Assembly: GCF_900007165.1 (NCBI RefSeq)
Contig: NZ_CYGY02000074.1
Coordinates: 1-64,000 of the forward strand
Length of the DNA: 64,000 bases
Reading direction: 5' to 3'
DNA from: Paraburkholderia piptadeniae
Lineage (GTDB): Bacteria > Pseudomonadota > Gammaproteobacteria > Burkholderiales > Burkholderiaceae
The translations under genes were made by a program, and so were the position numbers. Of the stretch, positions 27,584-36,441 are shown one piece after another. Within the stretch, counting starts at the first letter, position 1. Each line of letters starts with the position of its first letter. The notes under the pieces are model-generated. The model did not search any database, was not told where the DNA came from, and saw nothing but the letters and a program-made list of their open reading frames with translations.

Positions 27584-28093
27584 ATGGCCCGCTCATCCGA
27601 TGCTCACGCTTTTCATGACGCTGCCCGTCCCGGCGATCAGGCCGCGCCGTCCGCAGACAAGCTCGCTCGCAAGCTGGCGCGCGCCGATGCGCTCGCGTCC
27701 GAGCGCGGCCTCGCGCTGACGACGCTGCGCCGCCAGGTCTATACGCTGATCGCGCAGAGCGAGCGCCCCGTCGGCGCATACGACCTGCTCGCCGCGCTCG
27801 AACCACAGCGCGGCCGCGTGCCGCCGACCACGGTCTATCGTGTGCTCGAGTTTCTCGTCGAGCATGGCTTCGTGCATCGGATCGAATCGAAGAATGCGTT
27901 TTTCGCGTGCTGCCAGATGGGCGAGCCGCATCAGAGCCAGTTCCTGATGTGCGAAGCGTGCGGCGAAACGGTCGAGGTTCCCGGCGACGGAGTGGCCGCG
28001 CAGTTGTCGCACAGCGCACCCGGTTTCGAAGTGCATCACCAGGTCGTCGAGCTGAGCGGGCTGTGCGCGGCGTGCAAGCACGCTCATCCATGA
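27584..28093 (+). CDS. zur: zinc uptake regulator Zur (Fur family)
   Basis: A 169-aa Fur-family repressor. The winged-helix domain is about residues 45-105 (LALTTLRRQVYTLIAQSERPVGAYDLLAAL, VPPTTVYRVLEFLVEHGFVHRIES). The C-terminal part has zinc-site cysteine pairs MCEACGE and GLCAACKHAHP plus FFACCQMG. The ATG at 27584 is preceded by GGAGG at good spacing; an in-frame ATG at 27563 is less likely. It is followed directly by znuA and acts on its own operon through the upstream box. Confidence 0.93.
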   Translation: MARSSDAHAFHDAARPGDQAAPSADKLARKLARADALASERGLALTTLRRQVYTLIAQSERPVGAYDLLAALEPQRGRVPPTTVYRVLEFLVEHGFVHRIESKNAFFACCQMGEPHQSQFLMCEACGETVEVPGDGVAAQLSHSAPGFEVHHQVVELSGLCAACKHAHP

Positions 28094-28146
28094 CATCTGC
28101 CCCTTTCGTTCAACCCGACGCCTCTCAAGCCGCAGGTCAATCCGAT

Positions 28147-29076
28147 ATGAAGAAGAACAACCCGATGTGGAAGTTTCTGACGCGAGCCGCCGTTTCGACG
28201 CTGATGGCCGTCGCATTTACTCATGCCGCGCATGCTCAGGATGCGAAGATTCCCGTGGTCGCCGCGGAGAATTTTTATGGCGATGTCGTGCAGCAACTGG
28301 GAGGCGACCGCGTCGACGTGACGAGCATCCTGAGCAATCCCGACCAGGACCCGCATCTGTTCGAAGCGAGCCCGAAGACGGCGCGCGCGTTGCAGCGCGC
28401 GAGCCTTGTCGTCTACAACGGCGCCGATTACGATCCGTGGATGACGAAGCTGCTGAACGCGTCGAAGAGCGACAAGCGCAAGGTGATCGTCGCGGCCGAT
28501 CTCATCGGCAAGAAGAGCGGTGACAATCCGCACCTGTGGTACGACCCGCCGACGATGCCCGCCGTCGCCCGCGCGGTGAGCGCGGCGCTGGCAGCAGCCG
28601 ATCCGTCGCACAGGGCCGTGTACGATGCGAACCTCGCGAAGTTTCTCGACTCGCTCAAGCCGATGAACGACAAGATCGCCGCGCTGCGCAGCCAGTACGC
28701 GCATGCGAGCGTGACGGCGACCGAACCGGTGTTCGGCTACATGTCCGATGCGATCGGACTCGATATGCGTAACCAGCGCTTTCAGCTTGCCGCGATGAAC
28801 GACACGGAAGCGAGTGCATCGGACATCGCCGCATTCGAACGCGATCTTCGCGAGCGACGCGTGCGCGTTCTGATCTACAACGGCCAGGCAACGGAAGCCC
28901 TCACGAAACGCATGCTGAAACTCGCGCAGCAATCGCACGTGCCGACCGTCAGCGTCACCGAGACGCAACCCGCCGGCAAGACCTTCCAGCAATGGATGCT
29001 GGCGCAACTCGATACGCTCGGAAACGCGCTCGCCGCAGGCAACGGCGGCGGCGCGAACCAAGGAAAGACTCCATGA
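28147..29076 (+). CDS. znuA: zinc ABC transporter substrate-binding protein ZnuA
   Basis: A periplasmic zinc receptor (cluster 9 family), 309 aa. The signal peptide (residues about 1-30) ends near AHAQ. Metal-site regions are AENFYGDVVQQLGG, NPDQDPHLFEASP (His), NPHLWYDPPTMPAVA (His) and a late IYNGQATEALTKRM. The usual long His-rich loop of ZnuA is absent, while ZnuC carries a His-rich tail instead. An in-frame ATG at 28090 overlaps the zur stop, but the signal peptide favours 28147. The last codons overlap znuC by 4 bp. Confidence 0.92.
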   Translation: MKKNNPMWKFLTRAAVSTLMAVAFTHAAHAQDAKIPVVAAENFYGDVVQQLGGDRVDVTSILSNPDQDPHLFEASPKTARALQRASLVVYNGADYDPWMTKLLNASKSDKRKVIVAADLIGKKSGDNPHLWYDPPTMPAVARAVSAALAAADPSHRAVYDANLAKFLDSLKPMNDKIAALRSQYAHASVTATEPVFGYMSDAIGLDMRNQRFQLAAMNDTEASASDIAAFERDLRERRVRVLIYNGQATEALTKRMLKLAQQSHVPTVSVTETQPAGKTFQQWMLAQLDTLGNALAAGNGGGANQGKTP

Positions 29077-30044
29077 ACATGCCTCGCCGCGCGGCATCGC
29101 CTGGCAACGCGCCCGTGCTCGAACTGGATCGCGTGACGCTCGAACTCGGCGACCGCAAGATCCTGCGCGACACCAGCTTCACGATCAACCAGGGCGAGTT
29201 CATCGGCGTGCTCGGGCCGAACGGCGCGGGCAAGACGACGCTGATGCGCTCGGTGCTCGGACTCGTCCCCGCTGCAAGCGGCACGATGCGCGTGCTCGGC
29301 GAGCCCGTGGTGCGCGGCAATCCGTCGATCGGCTACATGCCGCAGACGCGCAGCGCGCTCGCCGGCCGGCGCGTGCGCGGACGCGATTTCGTCGCGATGG
29401 CGGCCGACGGGCATCGCTGGGGTCTGCCCCACGCCGATGCCAAAACACGCGCCGATGTCGATCGGGTGCTGGAGCTGGTCGGCGGCAGCGCGCTGGCTGC
29501 GCGGCCGTTGTCTGAGCTGTCGGGCGGAGAGCGGCAACGGCTGCTGCTCGCGCAATGTCTGCTCGGCAATCCGCGCCTGCTGCTGCTCGACGAGCCGCTG
29601 ATCAGCCTCGATCCGCATCACCAGAAGGCGGTCGTCGAGCTGGTGAAACGCGTGCAGCAGGAGCTCGGCATCGCCGTGCTGTTCTCCGCGCATGAGCTCA
29701 ATCCGCTGCTGCATGCGCTCGATCGCGTGCTGTATCTCGGCAACGGCGTCGCCGCGCTTGGCACTGTCGATGAAGTGATCACGAAGCCGGTGCTCTCGCG
29801 CCTTTATGGCTCGACCATCGAAGTGATGCGCGTGAACGGCCGCATCTTCGTGATGTCGGGCGATGTCGAAGTCGAGAAGCACGATCACGAGCACGAAGAC
29901 GACGACCATCATCATGGCGAGCCGCACAGCCACGGGCATTCGCATGGCCACGCGCACGGCCACGGGCATTCGCATGGCCACGCGCACGGCCACGGACATG
30001 CGCACCATCACGCCTCACGCGACGGACACACGCACGATGTTTGA
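29073..30044 (+). CDS. znuC: zinc ABC transporter ATP-binding protein ZnuC with histidine-rich C-terminal tail
   Basis: ATPase of the high-affinity zinc importer, 323 aa, longer than the usual ~250. Walker A GPNGAGKTT is at residues 48-56, signature LSGGERQRLLLAQCL, Walker B LLLLDEPLISLD and switch His in SAHELNPLL. The final ~55 residues, after the ATPase domain, consist mostly of His, Gly, Asp and Glu in HGHSHGHAHGHG repeats and may bind zinc in the cytosol. The ATG overlaps the znuA stop (ATGA), and znuB starts inside the last codons. Confidence 0.93.
   Translation: MNMPRRAASPGNAPVLELDRVTLELGDRKILRDTSFTINQGEFIGVLGPNGAGKTTLMRSVLGLVPAASGTMRVLGEPVVRGNPSIGYMPQTRSALAGRRVRGRDFVAMAADGHRWGLPHADAKTRADVDRVLELVGGSALAARPLSELSGGERQRLLLAQCLLGNPRLLLLDEPLISLDPHHQKAVVELVKRVQQELGIAVLFSAHELNPLLHALDRVLYLGNGVAALGTVDEVITKPVLSRLYGSTIEVMRVNGRIFVMSGDVEVEKHDHEHEDDDHHHGEPHSHGHSHGHAHGHGHSHGHAHGHGHAHHHASRDGHTHDV
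29931..29990 (+). repeat. two perfect 30-bp tandem repeats in znuC
   Basis: A 30-bp unit beginning CACGGGCATTCGCATGGCC occurs twice in a row without change, followed by a partial third copy. It encodes HGHSHGHAHG-type decapeptides in the ZnuC tail. In-frame expansion or contraction would change the number of histidines. Confidence 0.9.
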
Positions 30045-30828
30045 ATACGATTTCATGGTGAACGCCTTCGCGGCGTCGGGGATTGTCGCGGTGCTGTCAG
30101 GCATCGTCGGCTACTTCCTCGTGATGCGCGGGCAGACCTTCGCGGGACACGCACTGTCGCACGTCGGCTTCACGGGCGCGACGGGCGCCGTGCTGATCGG
30201 CATTTCGCCGATCTGGGGGATGATCGGCTTCACGCTTGCGGCAGGCGTCGGCATGGGCGCGCTTGGCGAAAAGCTCGCGGGCCGCGATGTGGCGATCGGC
30301 GTGATCCTGTCGCTCGCGCTGGGCTTCGGTTTGCTGTTTCTGCACTTCTTCACCGCGTACGCGACGCAGGTGACGGCCTTGCTGTTCGGCAACGTGCTCG
30401 GCGTCAGTTCGGCGACGCTCGCGGTGCTCGCCGCGCTCGGCGTCGTCAGCCTGCTTGCGTTGGCGGCGATCATGCGGCCTTTGCTGTTCGCATCGTTGCA
30501 GCCGGAACTGGCGGAAGCGAAAGGTGTGTCGCTTCGGCTCGTGTCGGTGCTGTTTCTGGCGATCGCCGCGCTCGCGGTGGCCGCATGCACGCAGATTGTC
30601 GGCGTGCTGCTCGTGTTCACGCTGATGGTCGGACCGGCGGCGGCAGCGCAAAACCTGTCGACGCGTCTTTCCGTCGGGCTCGTCGTCGCTGCACTGCTCG
30701 CGCTCGCGCAGGCATGGATCGGCGTGACGCTCGCGTTCTACACCGACTGGCCGACGAGCTTCTGGATCACGTTGCTCGCGGCGCTGGTGTACGGCGCGAG
30801 CCTGATGGCGCAACATGTGCGCCGATAA
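30037..30828 (+). CDS. znuB: zinc ABC transporter permease ZnuB
   Basis: A 263-aa membrane subunit of the zinc importer (ABC-3 family) with eight or so hydrophobic segments. Family blocks are GYFLVMRGQTFAGHALSHVGFTGATGAVLIG near the N-terminus and VGVLLVFTLMVGPAAAAQNLSTRLSVGL near the C-terminus. The ATG at 30037 lies inside the final codons of znuC (8-bp overlap), which sets the start. A strong terminator follows immediately, making znuB the last gene of zur-znuACB. Confidence 0.93.
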   Translation: MFEYDFMVNAFAASGIVAVLSGIVGYFLVMRGQTFAGHALSHVGFTGATGAVLIGISPIWGMIGFTLAAGVGMGALGEKLAGRDVAIGVILSLALGFGLLFLHFFTAYATQVTALLFGNVLGVSSATLAVLAALGVVSLLALAAIMRPLLFASLQPELAEAKGVSLRLVSVLFLAIAALAVAACTQIVGVLLVFTLMVGPAAAAQNLSTRLSVGLVVAALLALAQAWIGVTLAFYTDWPTSFWITLLAALVYGASLMAQHVRR

Positions 30829-30860
30829 AAAACGGGGTGGCTTGCGAGCCACCCCGTTTT
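30827..30860. terminator. bidirectional Rho-independent terminator, znuB / fghA
   Basis: ACGGGGTGGCT and AGCCACCCCGT form an 11-bp stem with a 4-nt loop, flanked by A6 on the left and T4 on the right. It lies between the convergent genes znuB and fghA and can serve both strands. Confidence 0.92.
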
Positions 30861-30894
30861 GCTTCAGGCACCAGCGGCCTCGACGCATTGACGA

Positions 30895-31740
30895 TTAGCC
30901 GAGCAACACCTTCGCGTGATGCGCGAGATGATCCTCCATGAACGTCGAGATGAAGAAGTAGCCGTGGTCGTAGCCTTCATGCCGGCGCAGCGTGAGCGGC
31001 CGCCCCGCTGCGTTGCAGGCGGCCTCGAACACATCGGGGTTGAGCTGCTCGGCGAGAAACTGATCGGCGAGCCCCTGATCGACCAGAATCCCTTCCGTGA
31101 ACTTGCGTGTCGCCTTGCCGACCAGCTCGCTTGCGTCGTACTGCTTCCATGCCTCGCGATCCGCGCCGAGATAGCCGCTGAAGGCCTTCTCGCCCCACGG
31201 ACAGCGCATCGGCGCGGCGATCGGCGCGAACGCCGACACCGACCGATAGATGTCCGGATTGCGCAGCGCGAGCATCAGCGCGCCGTGCCCGCCCATCGAG
31301 TGACCGAAGATGCCGAGTCTTTCACCATCAACCGGCAACTCGCTCAAGACCGTTTCGCGCAGTTCGTCCCGCACATACGAGTACATCCGATAGTGCTTCG
31401 ACCATGGCTCCTGCGTCGCGTCGACATAGAAGCCCGCGCCGACGCCGAAGTCCCACGACGCGCTCTCGCCCGGCACGCCCGCGCCACGCGGACTCGTATC
31501 GGGCGCGATCAGCGCGATGCCATGCCGCGCGGCGAAGCGCTGCGCGCCCGCCTTGATCGGGAACGTCTCTTCGGTACAGGTCAGGCCGGCGAGATAGAAC
31601 AGCGCCGGCACCTTCCGCTGCAACGCCTCGTTCGGCATGAAGACCGAGAAGCGCATCGGCAGCCCGATCGTCTTCGACTCATGCCGGTAGATACGCTGCG
31701 TCCCGCCGAACGACGCATGCGATTCGATCAGTTCGAGCAT
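30895..31740 (-). CDS. fghA: S-formylglutathione hydrolase
   Basis: Hydrolyses S-formylglutathione to formate and glutathione, the second step of glutathione-dependent formaldehyde detoxification. The 281-aa esterase-D family protein has the nucleophile elbow GHSMGG with Ser148. The acid Asp lies in VDQGLADQFL, and His in HEGYDHGYFFISTF. The N-terminal block LTCTEETFPIKAGAQRFAARHGIALIAPDTSPRG is typical. AAGGAG precedes the ATG and overlaps the end of frmA, which is 10 bp upstream, so the two are co-transcribed. Confidence 0.96.
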   Translation of the reverse strand: MLELIESHASFGGTQRIYRHESKTIGLPMRFSVFMPNEALQRKVPALFYLAGLTCTEETFPIKAGAQRFAARHGIALIAPDTSPRGAGVPGESASWDFGVGAGFYVDATQEPWSKHYRMYSYVRDELRETVLSELPVDGERLGIFGHSMGGHGALMLALRNPDIYRSVSAFAPIAAPMRCPWGEKAFSGYLGADREAWKQYDASELVGKATRKFTEGILVDQGLADQFLAEQLNPDVFEAACNAAGRPLTLRRHEGYDHGYFFISTFMEDHLAHHAKVLLG

Positions 31741-31750
31741 CGCGCGCTCC

Positions 31751-32857
31751 TTAGTAGATGACCACCGAGCGGATCGACTCGCCCTTCTTCATCAGATCGA
31801 AGCCTTCGTTGATCTGGTCGAGCTTCAGGTGGTGCGTGATCAGATCGTCGATGTTGATCTTGCCTTCCATGTACCAGTCGACGATCTTCGGCACGTCGGT
31901 GCGGCCGCGCGCGCCGCCGAACGCCGAGCCCTTCCACTGACGGCCCGTCACCAGCTGGAACGGCCGCGTGCTGATCTCCTCGCCCGCCGCCGCCACGCCG
32001 ATGATGAACGACTGGCCCCAGCCCTTGTGCGTGCATTCGAGCGCCTGGCGCATCAGCGTCGTATTGCCGACGCATTCGAACGAATAGTCCGCGCCGCCAT
32101 CGGTGAGCTGCACGATATGGTCGACGACGTTCTCGACTTCCTTCGGGTTGATGAAGTGCGTCATGCCGAACTTCTTCGCCAGTTCGACGCGGCCCGGGTT
32201 GATGTCGACACCGATGATCCTGTCCGCACCGACCATCTTCGCGCCCTGGATCACATTGAGGCCGATCCCGCCCAGACCGAACACGACCACATTCGCGCCC
32301 GCCTCGACCTTCGCCGAATAGACCACAGCGCCGACGCCCGTCGTCACGCCGCAGCCGATGTAGCAGACCTTGTCGAACGGCGCGTCCTCGCGGATCTTCG
32401 CGACGGCGATCTCCGGCACGACGATGTAGTTCGAGAACGTCGACGTGCCCATGTAGTGAAAGAGCGGCTTGCCGTCGAGCGAGAAGCGCGACGTCGAATC
32501 GGGCATCAGGCCCTTGCCCTGTGTCGAGCGGATCGCCTGGCACAGGTTCGTCTTGCGCGACAGGCAGAACTTGCACTGGCGGCACTCGGGCGTGTAGAGG
32601 GGGATCACGTGATCGCCCTTCTTCAGCGTGCCGACGCCCGGCCCCACATCGACGACGACGCCCGCGCCTTCGTGACCGAGAATGGCCGGGAAGATGCCCT
32701 CGGGATCTGCGCCCGACAGCGTGTAGTAGTCGGTGTGGCAGATGCCCGTCGCCTTCACTTCGATCAGCACTTCACCGGCACGCGGCCCTTCGAGGTCGAC
32801 TTCTTCGATCGTCAACGGTGCGCCGGCTTTCCATGCGATTGCTGCTTTCGTCTTCAT
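31751..32857 (-). CDS. frmA: S-(hydroxymethyl)glutathione dehydrogenase / class III alcohol dehydrogenase
   Basis: Oxidises S-hydroxymethylglutathione, formed from formaldehyde and glutathione, to S-formylglutathione with NAD+. It also acts as a GSNO reductase. The 368-aa protein has catalytic zinc ligands in TGICHTDYYT and GHEGAG, and structural zinc cysteines in PECRQCKFCLSRKTNLC. The Rossmann motif is GLGGIGLNVIQGA. ATG 32857 (MKTKAAIAWKAG) is the family start and has AGGAG upstream; the longer open frame to 32995 is unlikely. Product is handed to FghA encoded next. Confidence 0.96.
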   Translation of the reverse strand: MKTKAAIAWKAGAPLTIEEVDLEGPRAGEVLIEVKATGICHTDYYTLSGADPEGIFPAILGHEGAGVVVDVGPGVGTLKKGDHVIPLYTPECRQCKFCLSRKTNLCQAIRSTQGKGLMPDSTSRFSLDGKPLFHYMGTSTFSNYIVVPEIAVAKIREDAPFDKVCYIGCGVTTGVGAVVYSAKVEAGANVVVFGLGGIGLNVIQGAKMVGADRIIGVDINPGRVELAKKFGMTHFINPKEVENVVDHIVQLTDGGADYSFECVGNTTLMRQALECTHKGWGQSFIIGVAAAGEEISTRPFQLVTGRQWKGSAFGGARGRTDVPKIVDWYMEGKINIDDLITHHLKLDQINEGFDLMKKGESIRSVVIY

Positions 32858-33043
32858 CGTGAATGCTCTCCTGTGGTTCGCTAAGCTGTTCCCTGAATCT
32901 GTTCCCGACTGCCGTGAACGATTGCGGCCCGGATTGTCTCGCATGTTCGCGCGCCGCGCTTCGGACATCATCGCCGACAATCGCGACGCGCCCATGGCAT
33001 GCCGCGTCGCGCGCTTGTCGTCATGCGACGCGTGGCGCGCGCT

Positions 33044-34468
33044 TCAGGCGGATGGCAGCGCGAACCAGCCTTCAACGCGGCCGTACAGATCGATAAGGCG
33101 CGCATACCGCGCCGCAAGCGCCGTATCGTTTTGCGGTCCAGCGACGCGTGTCGCAGCGGGCGCGAGCGCAGCCAGATCGCTTGCATGCCAATGGCCGCAC
33201 GCGATTGCGCCGAGCATCGCCGCGCCGCGCGCCGCCGCGTTGGGACAATCGACGGCATGCAGTTCCACTTCGAGCGCGTCGGCGAGCAACTGGCGCCAGC
33301 GCGCATCGACAGAACCGCCACCCGCGAGACGCAACGCCGACACTTGAGCGCCGCTTTGCCTGATCGCGTCGAGCCCCGCGCGCAACGAAAACGCAACGCC
33401 TTCGAATGCAGCCCGCATCATCGCGCCACGCGACGCGCCCAGCGCGAGCCCGAGCCAGCCGCCGCGCGCCGAGGGATTAAGCCAGGGCGTGCGCTCGCCC
33501 GTCAGATAAGGCAAGAACGTTATGCCCGACGCAGGATCGGAATCGAACGCATCGCGATATGCTTCAGACCATTCGTAAGACAGCCAACCTCGTACCGCTT
33601 CGAGCGCGACGCCGACGTTCTGCATCGCGGCCATCCGATACCAGTGGTCGGTCGCGGCCCGATAGCGATGCAGACCCTGTGCCTCGTTCGGCTCTTTCGT
33701 CGTGAGCACGACAATTTGTCCGCCCGTGCCCGTGGTGAGCAGCGCGTCGCCGTCGTTCGCGAGGCCACTGCCGAGCGCGGCGCAGGGCGTGTCGCCAGCA
33801 CCTGTGGCAAGCATGATGCCAGCGCGCAAGCCGAGCAGATGCGCCGCGTCGTCGGACAGCGAGCCACTCGCCGCATACGACGCAGCGAGCGGCGCGAACC
33901 AGTCGCGAGGCAATCCGAGACGCTCCAGCAAGACACGATCCCATACGCCGGCTGGATCGGCGAGCGCGGTCGCGCACGCATCGGAAGGATCGGTTGCAAT
34001 CGCACCGCCCAGCCTGAAGCGCAGCCAGTCTTTCGGTTGCAAGGCCCAGCGGGCCGCTCGCATGGACTGCGGCTCGTGCAGCGCGATCCATCGCAGCAGC
34101 GGGCCTGCCATGCCCGGCGCGACGGGGTTCGGCTGCGGCGCGGGCCATGCGTCGAGCAATGGCAACGCGCGTGTATCGGGCCAGAGCATCGCGGGCCGCA
34201 CGGCGTTGCCTTGCGCGTCGCTCAGCACGACGCCGTGCATCTGACCGGAAAAGCCGACCGCCCGAACAGCGCTGCGTTGGGCCTGCGGCAGGCGCGAAGC
34301 CGCTTCGCGCAGCGCGCGCCACCAGACCTCCGGATCGATTTCCGCCCAGCCCGGCTGCGGCGTGTCGATCGAATACGCGACGCTCGCCGCGCATTGCTCG
34401 CGGCCTTCCTCGTCGATGATCGCGAGTTTCAGTGAACCTGTACCGAGGTCGATGCCAAGAAAGGACAT
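33044..34468 (-). CDS. xylB: xylulokinase (second xylB-like FGGY kinase)
   Basis: A 474-aa FGGY kinase with GIDLGTGSLKLAIIDEEGRE at the N-terminus. The xylulokinase signature GFSGQMHGVVLSD is followed by MLWPDTRA, ATGAGDTPCAALGSG and a C-terminal LRLAGGGSVDARWRQLLAD. D-xylulose is the likely substrate. It lies alone between frmA and the purine permease, without a dehydrogenase, isomerase or transporter beside it, so its physiological partner is unclear. It is more diverged from the 16416 enzyme than a recent duplicate would be. No obvious ribosome site precedes the ATG. Confidence 0.88.
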   Translation of the reverse strand: MSFLGIDLGTGSLKLAIIDEEGREQCAASVAYSIDTPQPGWAEIDPEVWWRALREAASRLPQAQRSAVRAVGFSGQMHGVVLSDAQGNAVRPAMLWPDTRALPLLDAWPAPQPNPVAPGMAGPLLRWIALHEPQSMRAARWALQPKDWLRFRLGGAIATDPSDACATALADPAGVWDRVLLERLGLPRDWFAPLAASYAASGSLSDDAAHLLGLRAGIMLATGAGDTPCAALGSGLANDGDALLTTGTGGQIVVLTTKEPNEAQGLHRYRAATDHWYRMAAMQNVGVALEAVRGWLSYEWSEAYRDAFDSDPASGITFLPYLTGERTPWLNPSARGGWLGLALGASRGAMMRAAFEGVAFSLRAGLDAIRQSGAQVSALRLAGGGSVDARWRQLLADALEVELHAVDCPNAAARGAAMLGAIACGHWHASDLAALAPAATRVAGPQNDTALAARYARLIDLYGRVEGWFALPSA

Positions 34469-34915
34469 GAATTCGATGGGTTAAATGCGGTTTGAAAGGG
34501 GGTGTTGAAGATAATCGTGCGCTTCCGGGGCACGCTGCGCTCCGTCGAGATGGAACAGCTTGCGTCGAAACGGGACAGGTTGCGAACGGCGCATTTCCAT
34601 GCGCAACGGCCGTCCGCGCGGGTTAACCCGCCCCAGACAGAACGCGGCCCAAAAACGCATTATGTGCGAACCGCAATACACATCATATGGCCGCCGATAC
34701 GTCACCATTGAGCGCTCCGTTGATGAAAATCCCGCACGCCACCACGCCACAAGGGCTGCGGGCAAATTCTTCCGATTCCGCATAGGACGTGGGTTCCAAA
34801 TCCGGTTCACGCATATCGTCGCAGCAAAGGTTGAAATAGAACGACGTGGTCTTGTCGCGTTTTTTCGTCCCGCATACCTTGGAGTCATCCCAAAACAGAT
34901 GTGGAGAGAGACAAG
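34469..34915. other. divergent intergenic region xylB-like / NCS2 permease
   Basis: About 450 bp with no supported gene; it must carry promoters for both flanking genes. An AT-richer stretch lies around 34660-34700. A GGAGAGAG ribosome site sits directly before the permease ATG. I looked for a purine riboswitch and could not make a case for one. Confidence 0.4.
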
Positions 34916-36331
34916 ATGCACTCGAACACGGTTCATCCGTGCGACGAGCGACTGCCCTTCGGCCAGTTGCTGACGCTCGGCATCCAGCACGTGCTGGTGA
35001 TGTACGCAGGCGCCGTCGCCGTGCCGTTGATCATCGGCAGTGCACTCAAGCTGCCGAAAGAGCAAATCGCCTTTCTCATCAGCGCCGACCTCTTTTCCTG
35101 CGGCATCGCCACGCTGATCCAGACGCTCGGCCTGTGGATCTTCGGCATCCGGCTGCCCGTCATCATGGGCTGCACGTTCGCCGCAGTCGGTCCGATGGTC
35201 GCGATCGGCACGAACCCGAACCTGGGCATCCTCGACATCTTCGGCTCGACGATCGCGGCCGGCGTGATCGGCATCGTCGCCGCGCCGATGATCGGCAAGC
35301 TGCTGCGCTTTTTCCCTCCCGTCGTGGTCGGCGTGGTGATCTCGGTGATCGGTCTTTCGCTGATGGAAGTCGGCATCAACTGGGCGGCAGGCGGAGTCGG
35401 TAATCCGGATTACGGCAACCCGGTCTACCTCGGACTGTCGCTCGTCGTGCTCACGCTGATCCTTTTGATCAACAAGTTCGGCAAGCGCTTCATCGCGAAT
35501 ATTTCGGTGCTGCTCGGCATCGTGGTGGGCTTCGTCATTGCCGCGCTGCTGGGTCGCGTGAACATGGATGGCGTGACGAACGCGCCGTGGGTCGGCTTCG
35601 TGATGCCGTTCCATTTCGGCCTGCCGCACTTCGATCCGCTCTCCATCGCGACCATGGTCACAGTGATGTTCGTCACGTTCATCGAATCGACGGGGATGTT
35701 CCTCGCCGTCGGCGACATGGTGGACCGCCCCGTCGACCAGAAGACACTCGTGCGGGGTCTGCGTGTGGACGGTCTCGGCACGCTGATCGGCGGCATCTTC
35801 AACTCCTTCCCTCATACATCGTTCTCGCAGAATGTCGGCCTGATCGGCGTGACGGGCATCAAGAGCCGCTTCGTCTGCGCGATGGGCGGCGTGATCCTCG
35901 TGCTGCTCGGCCTGTTCCCGAAGATGGCGCAGGTGGTCGCATCGGTGCCCGCCTTCGTGCTGGGCGGCGCGGGCATCGTGATGTTCGGCATGGTGGCGGC
36001 CAACGGCATCAAAGTGCTGTCGAAAGTCGACTTCGTGAAGAACCATCACAACCTCTTTATCGTCGCCGTGAGCATCGGTCTTGGCCTCGTGCCCGTGGTC
36101 TCGCCGAACTTCTTCTCGAAGCTGCCGCCCGCACTCTCGCCGCTGTTGCACAGCGGGATTCTGCTGGCATCCGTTTCGGCTGTCGTGCTGAACCTGATCT
36201 TCAACGGCGTGAAGGGCGAACGCGCAGCGAAGCGCGATATTCGCCGCGCCGGTCATGACTTCGACGGACGCAGCGGCAACGACGACACCATCGCCGGCGA
36301 CGAAATGCTGCGCGCCGCCGACATGCACTAA
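34916..36331 (+). CDS. NCS2 family nucleobase:cation symporter (xanthine/uric acid permease-like)
   Basis: A 471-aa inner-membrane permease with about 14 hydrophobic segments, coupling purine uptake to protons. Family motifs: GIQHVLVMYAGAVAVPLI at residues 22-39, and the NAT signature QNVGLIGVTGIK (Q-N-x-G-x4-T) around residue 307. VTFIESTGMFLAVGDMV, just before it, carries the conserved Glu. The xanthine/uracil branch with IESTG suggests xanthine or urate as cargo. No purine catabolic gene is adjacent. GGAGAGAG supports this start. Confidence 0.9.
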   Translation: MHSNTVHPCDERLPFGQLLTLGIQHVLVMYAGAVAVPLIIGSALKLPKEQIAFLISADLFSCGIATLIQTLGLWIFGIRLPVIMGCTFAAVGPMVAIGTNPNLGILDIFGSTIAAGVIGIVAAPMIGKLLRFFPPVVVGVVISVIGLSLMEVGINWAAGGVGNPDYGNPVYLGLSLVVLTLILLINKFGKRFIANISVLLGIVVGFVIAALLGRVNMDGVTNAPWVGFVMPFHFGLPHFDPLSIATMVTVMFVTFIESTGMFLAVGDMVDRPVDQKTLVRGLRVDGLGTLIGGIFNSFPHTSFSQNVGLIGVTGIKSRFVCAMGGVILVLLGLFPKMAQVVASVPAFVLGGAGIVMFGMVAANGIKVLSKVDFVKNHHNLFIVAVSIGLGLVPVVSPNFFSKLPPALSPLLHSGILLASVSAVVLNLIFNGVKGERAAKRDIRRAGHDFDGRSGNDDTIAGDEMLRAADMH

Positions 36332-36381
36332 GCCTCGCGCCAAACGCTGCACCAGGCGCCAGGCGGCAACTACCGCCTTAC

Positions 36382-36411
36382 GCGTGCGCATGACTACGGT
36401 CGTGCGCACGC
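36382..36411. terminator. hairpin between convergent NCS2 permease and HTH genes
   Basis: GCGTGCGCATGAC pairs with GTCGTGCGCACGC (one G-T wobble) around a TACG loop. It lies between the stops of two convergent genes. There is no T-run, so termination is plausible rather than certain. Confidence 0.5.
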
Positions 36412-36441
36412 AAACGGCAGAACAGCCGCCTTCGTCCCGCC

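Noticed and set aside
29931..29990. Tandem repeats considered as a CRISPR-like array
   Set aside because: The units are adjacent with no spacers and encode in-frame histidine repeats of ZnuC.
34720..34830. A tRNA-like T-arm string (GGTTCCAAATCC)
   Set aside because: No acceptor, D or anticodon stems could be placed around it.
34780..34915. Possible purine (NMT1-type) riboswitch before the NCS2 permease
   Set aside because: I could not align the leader to a consensus I can recall with certainty, and no stable two-stem structure was evident by eye. A covariance-model scan would decide.
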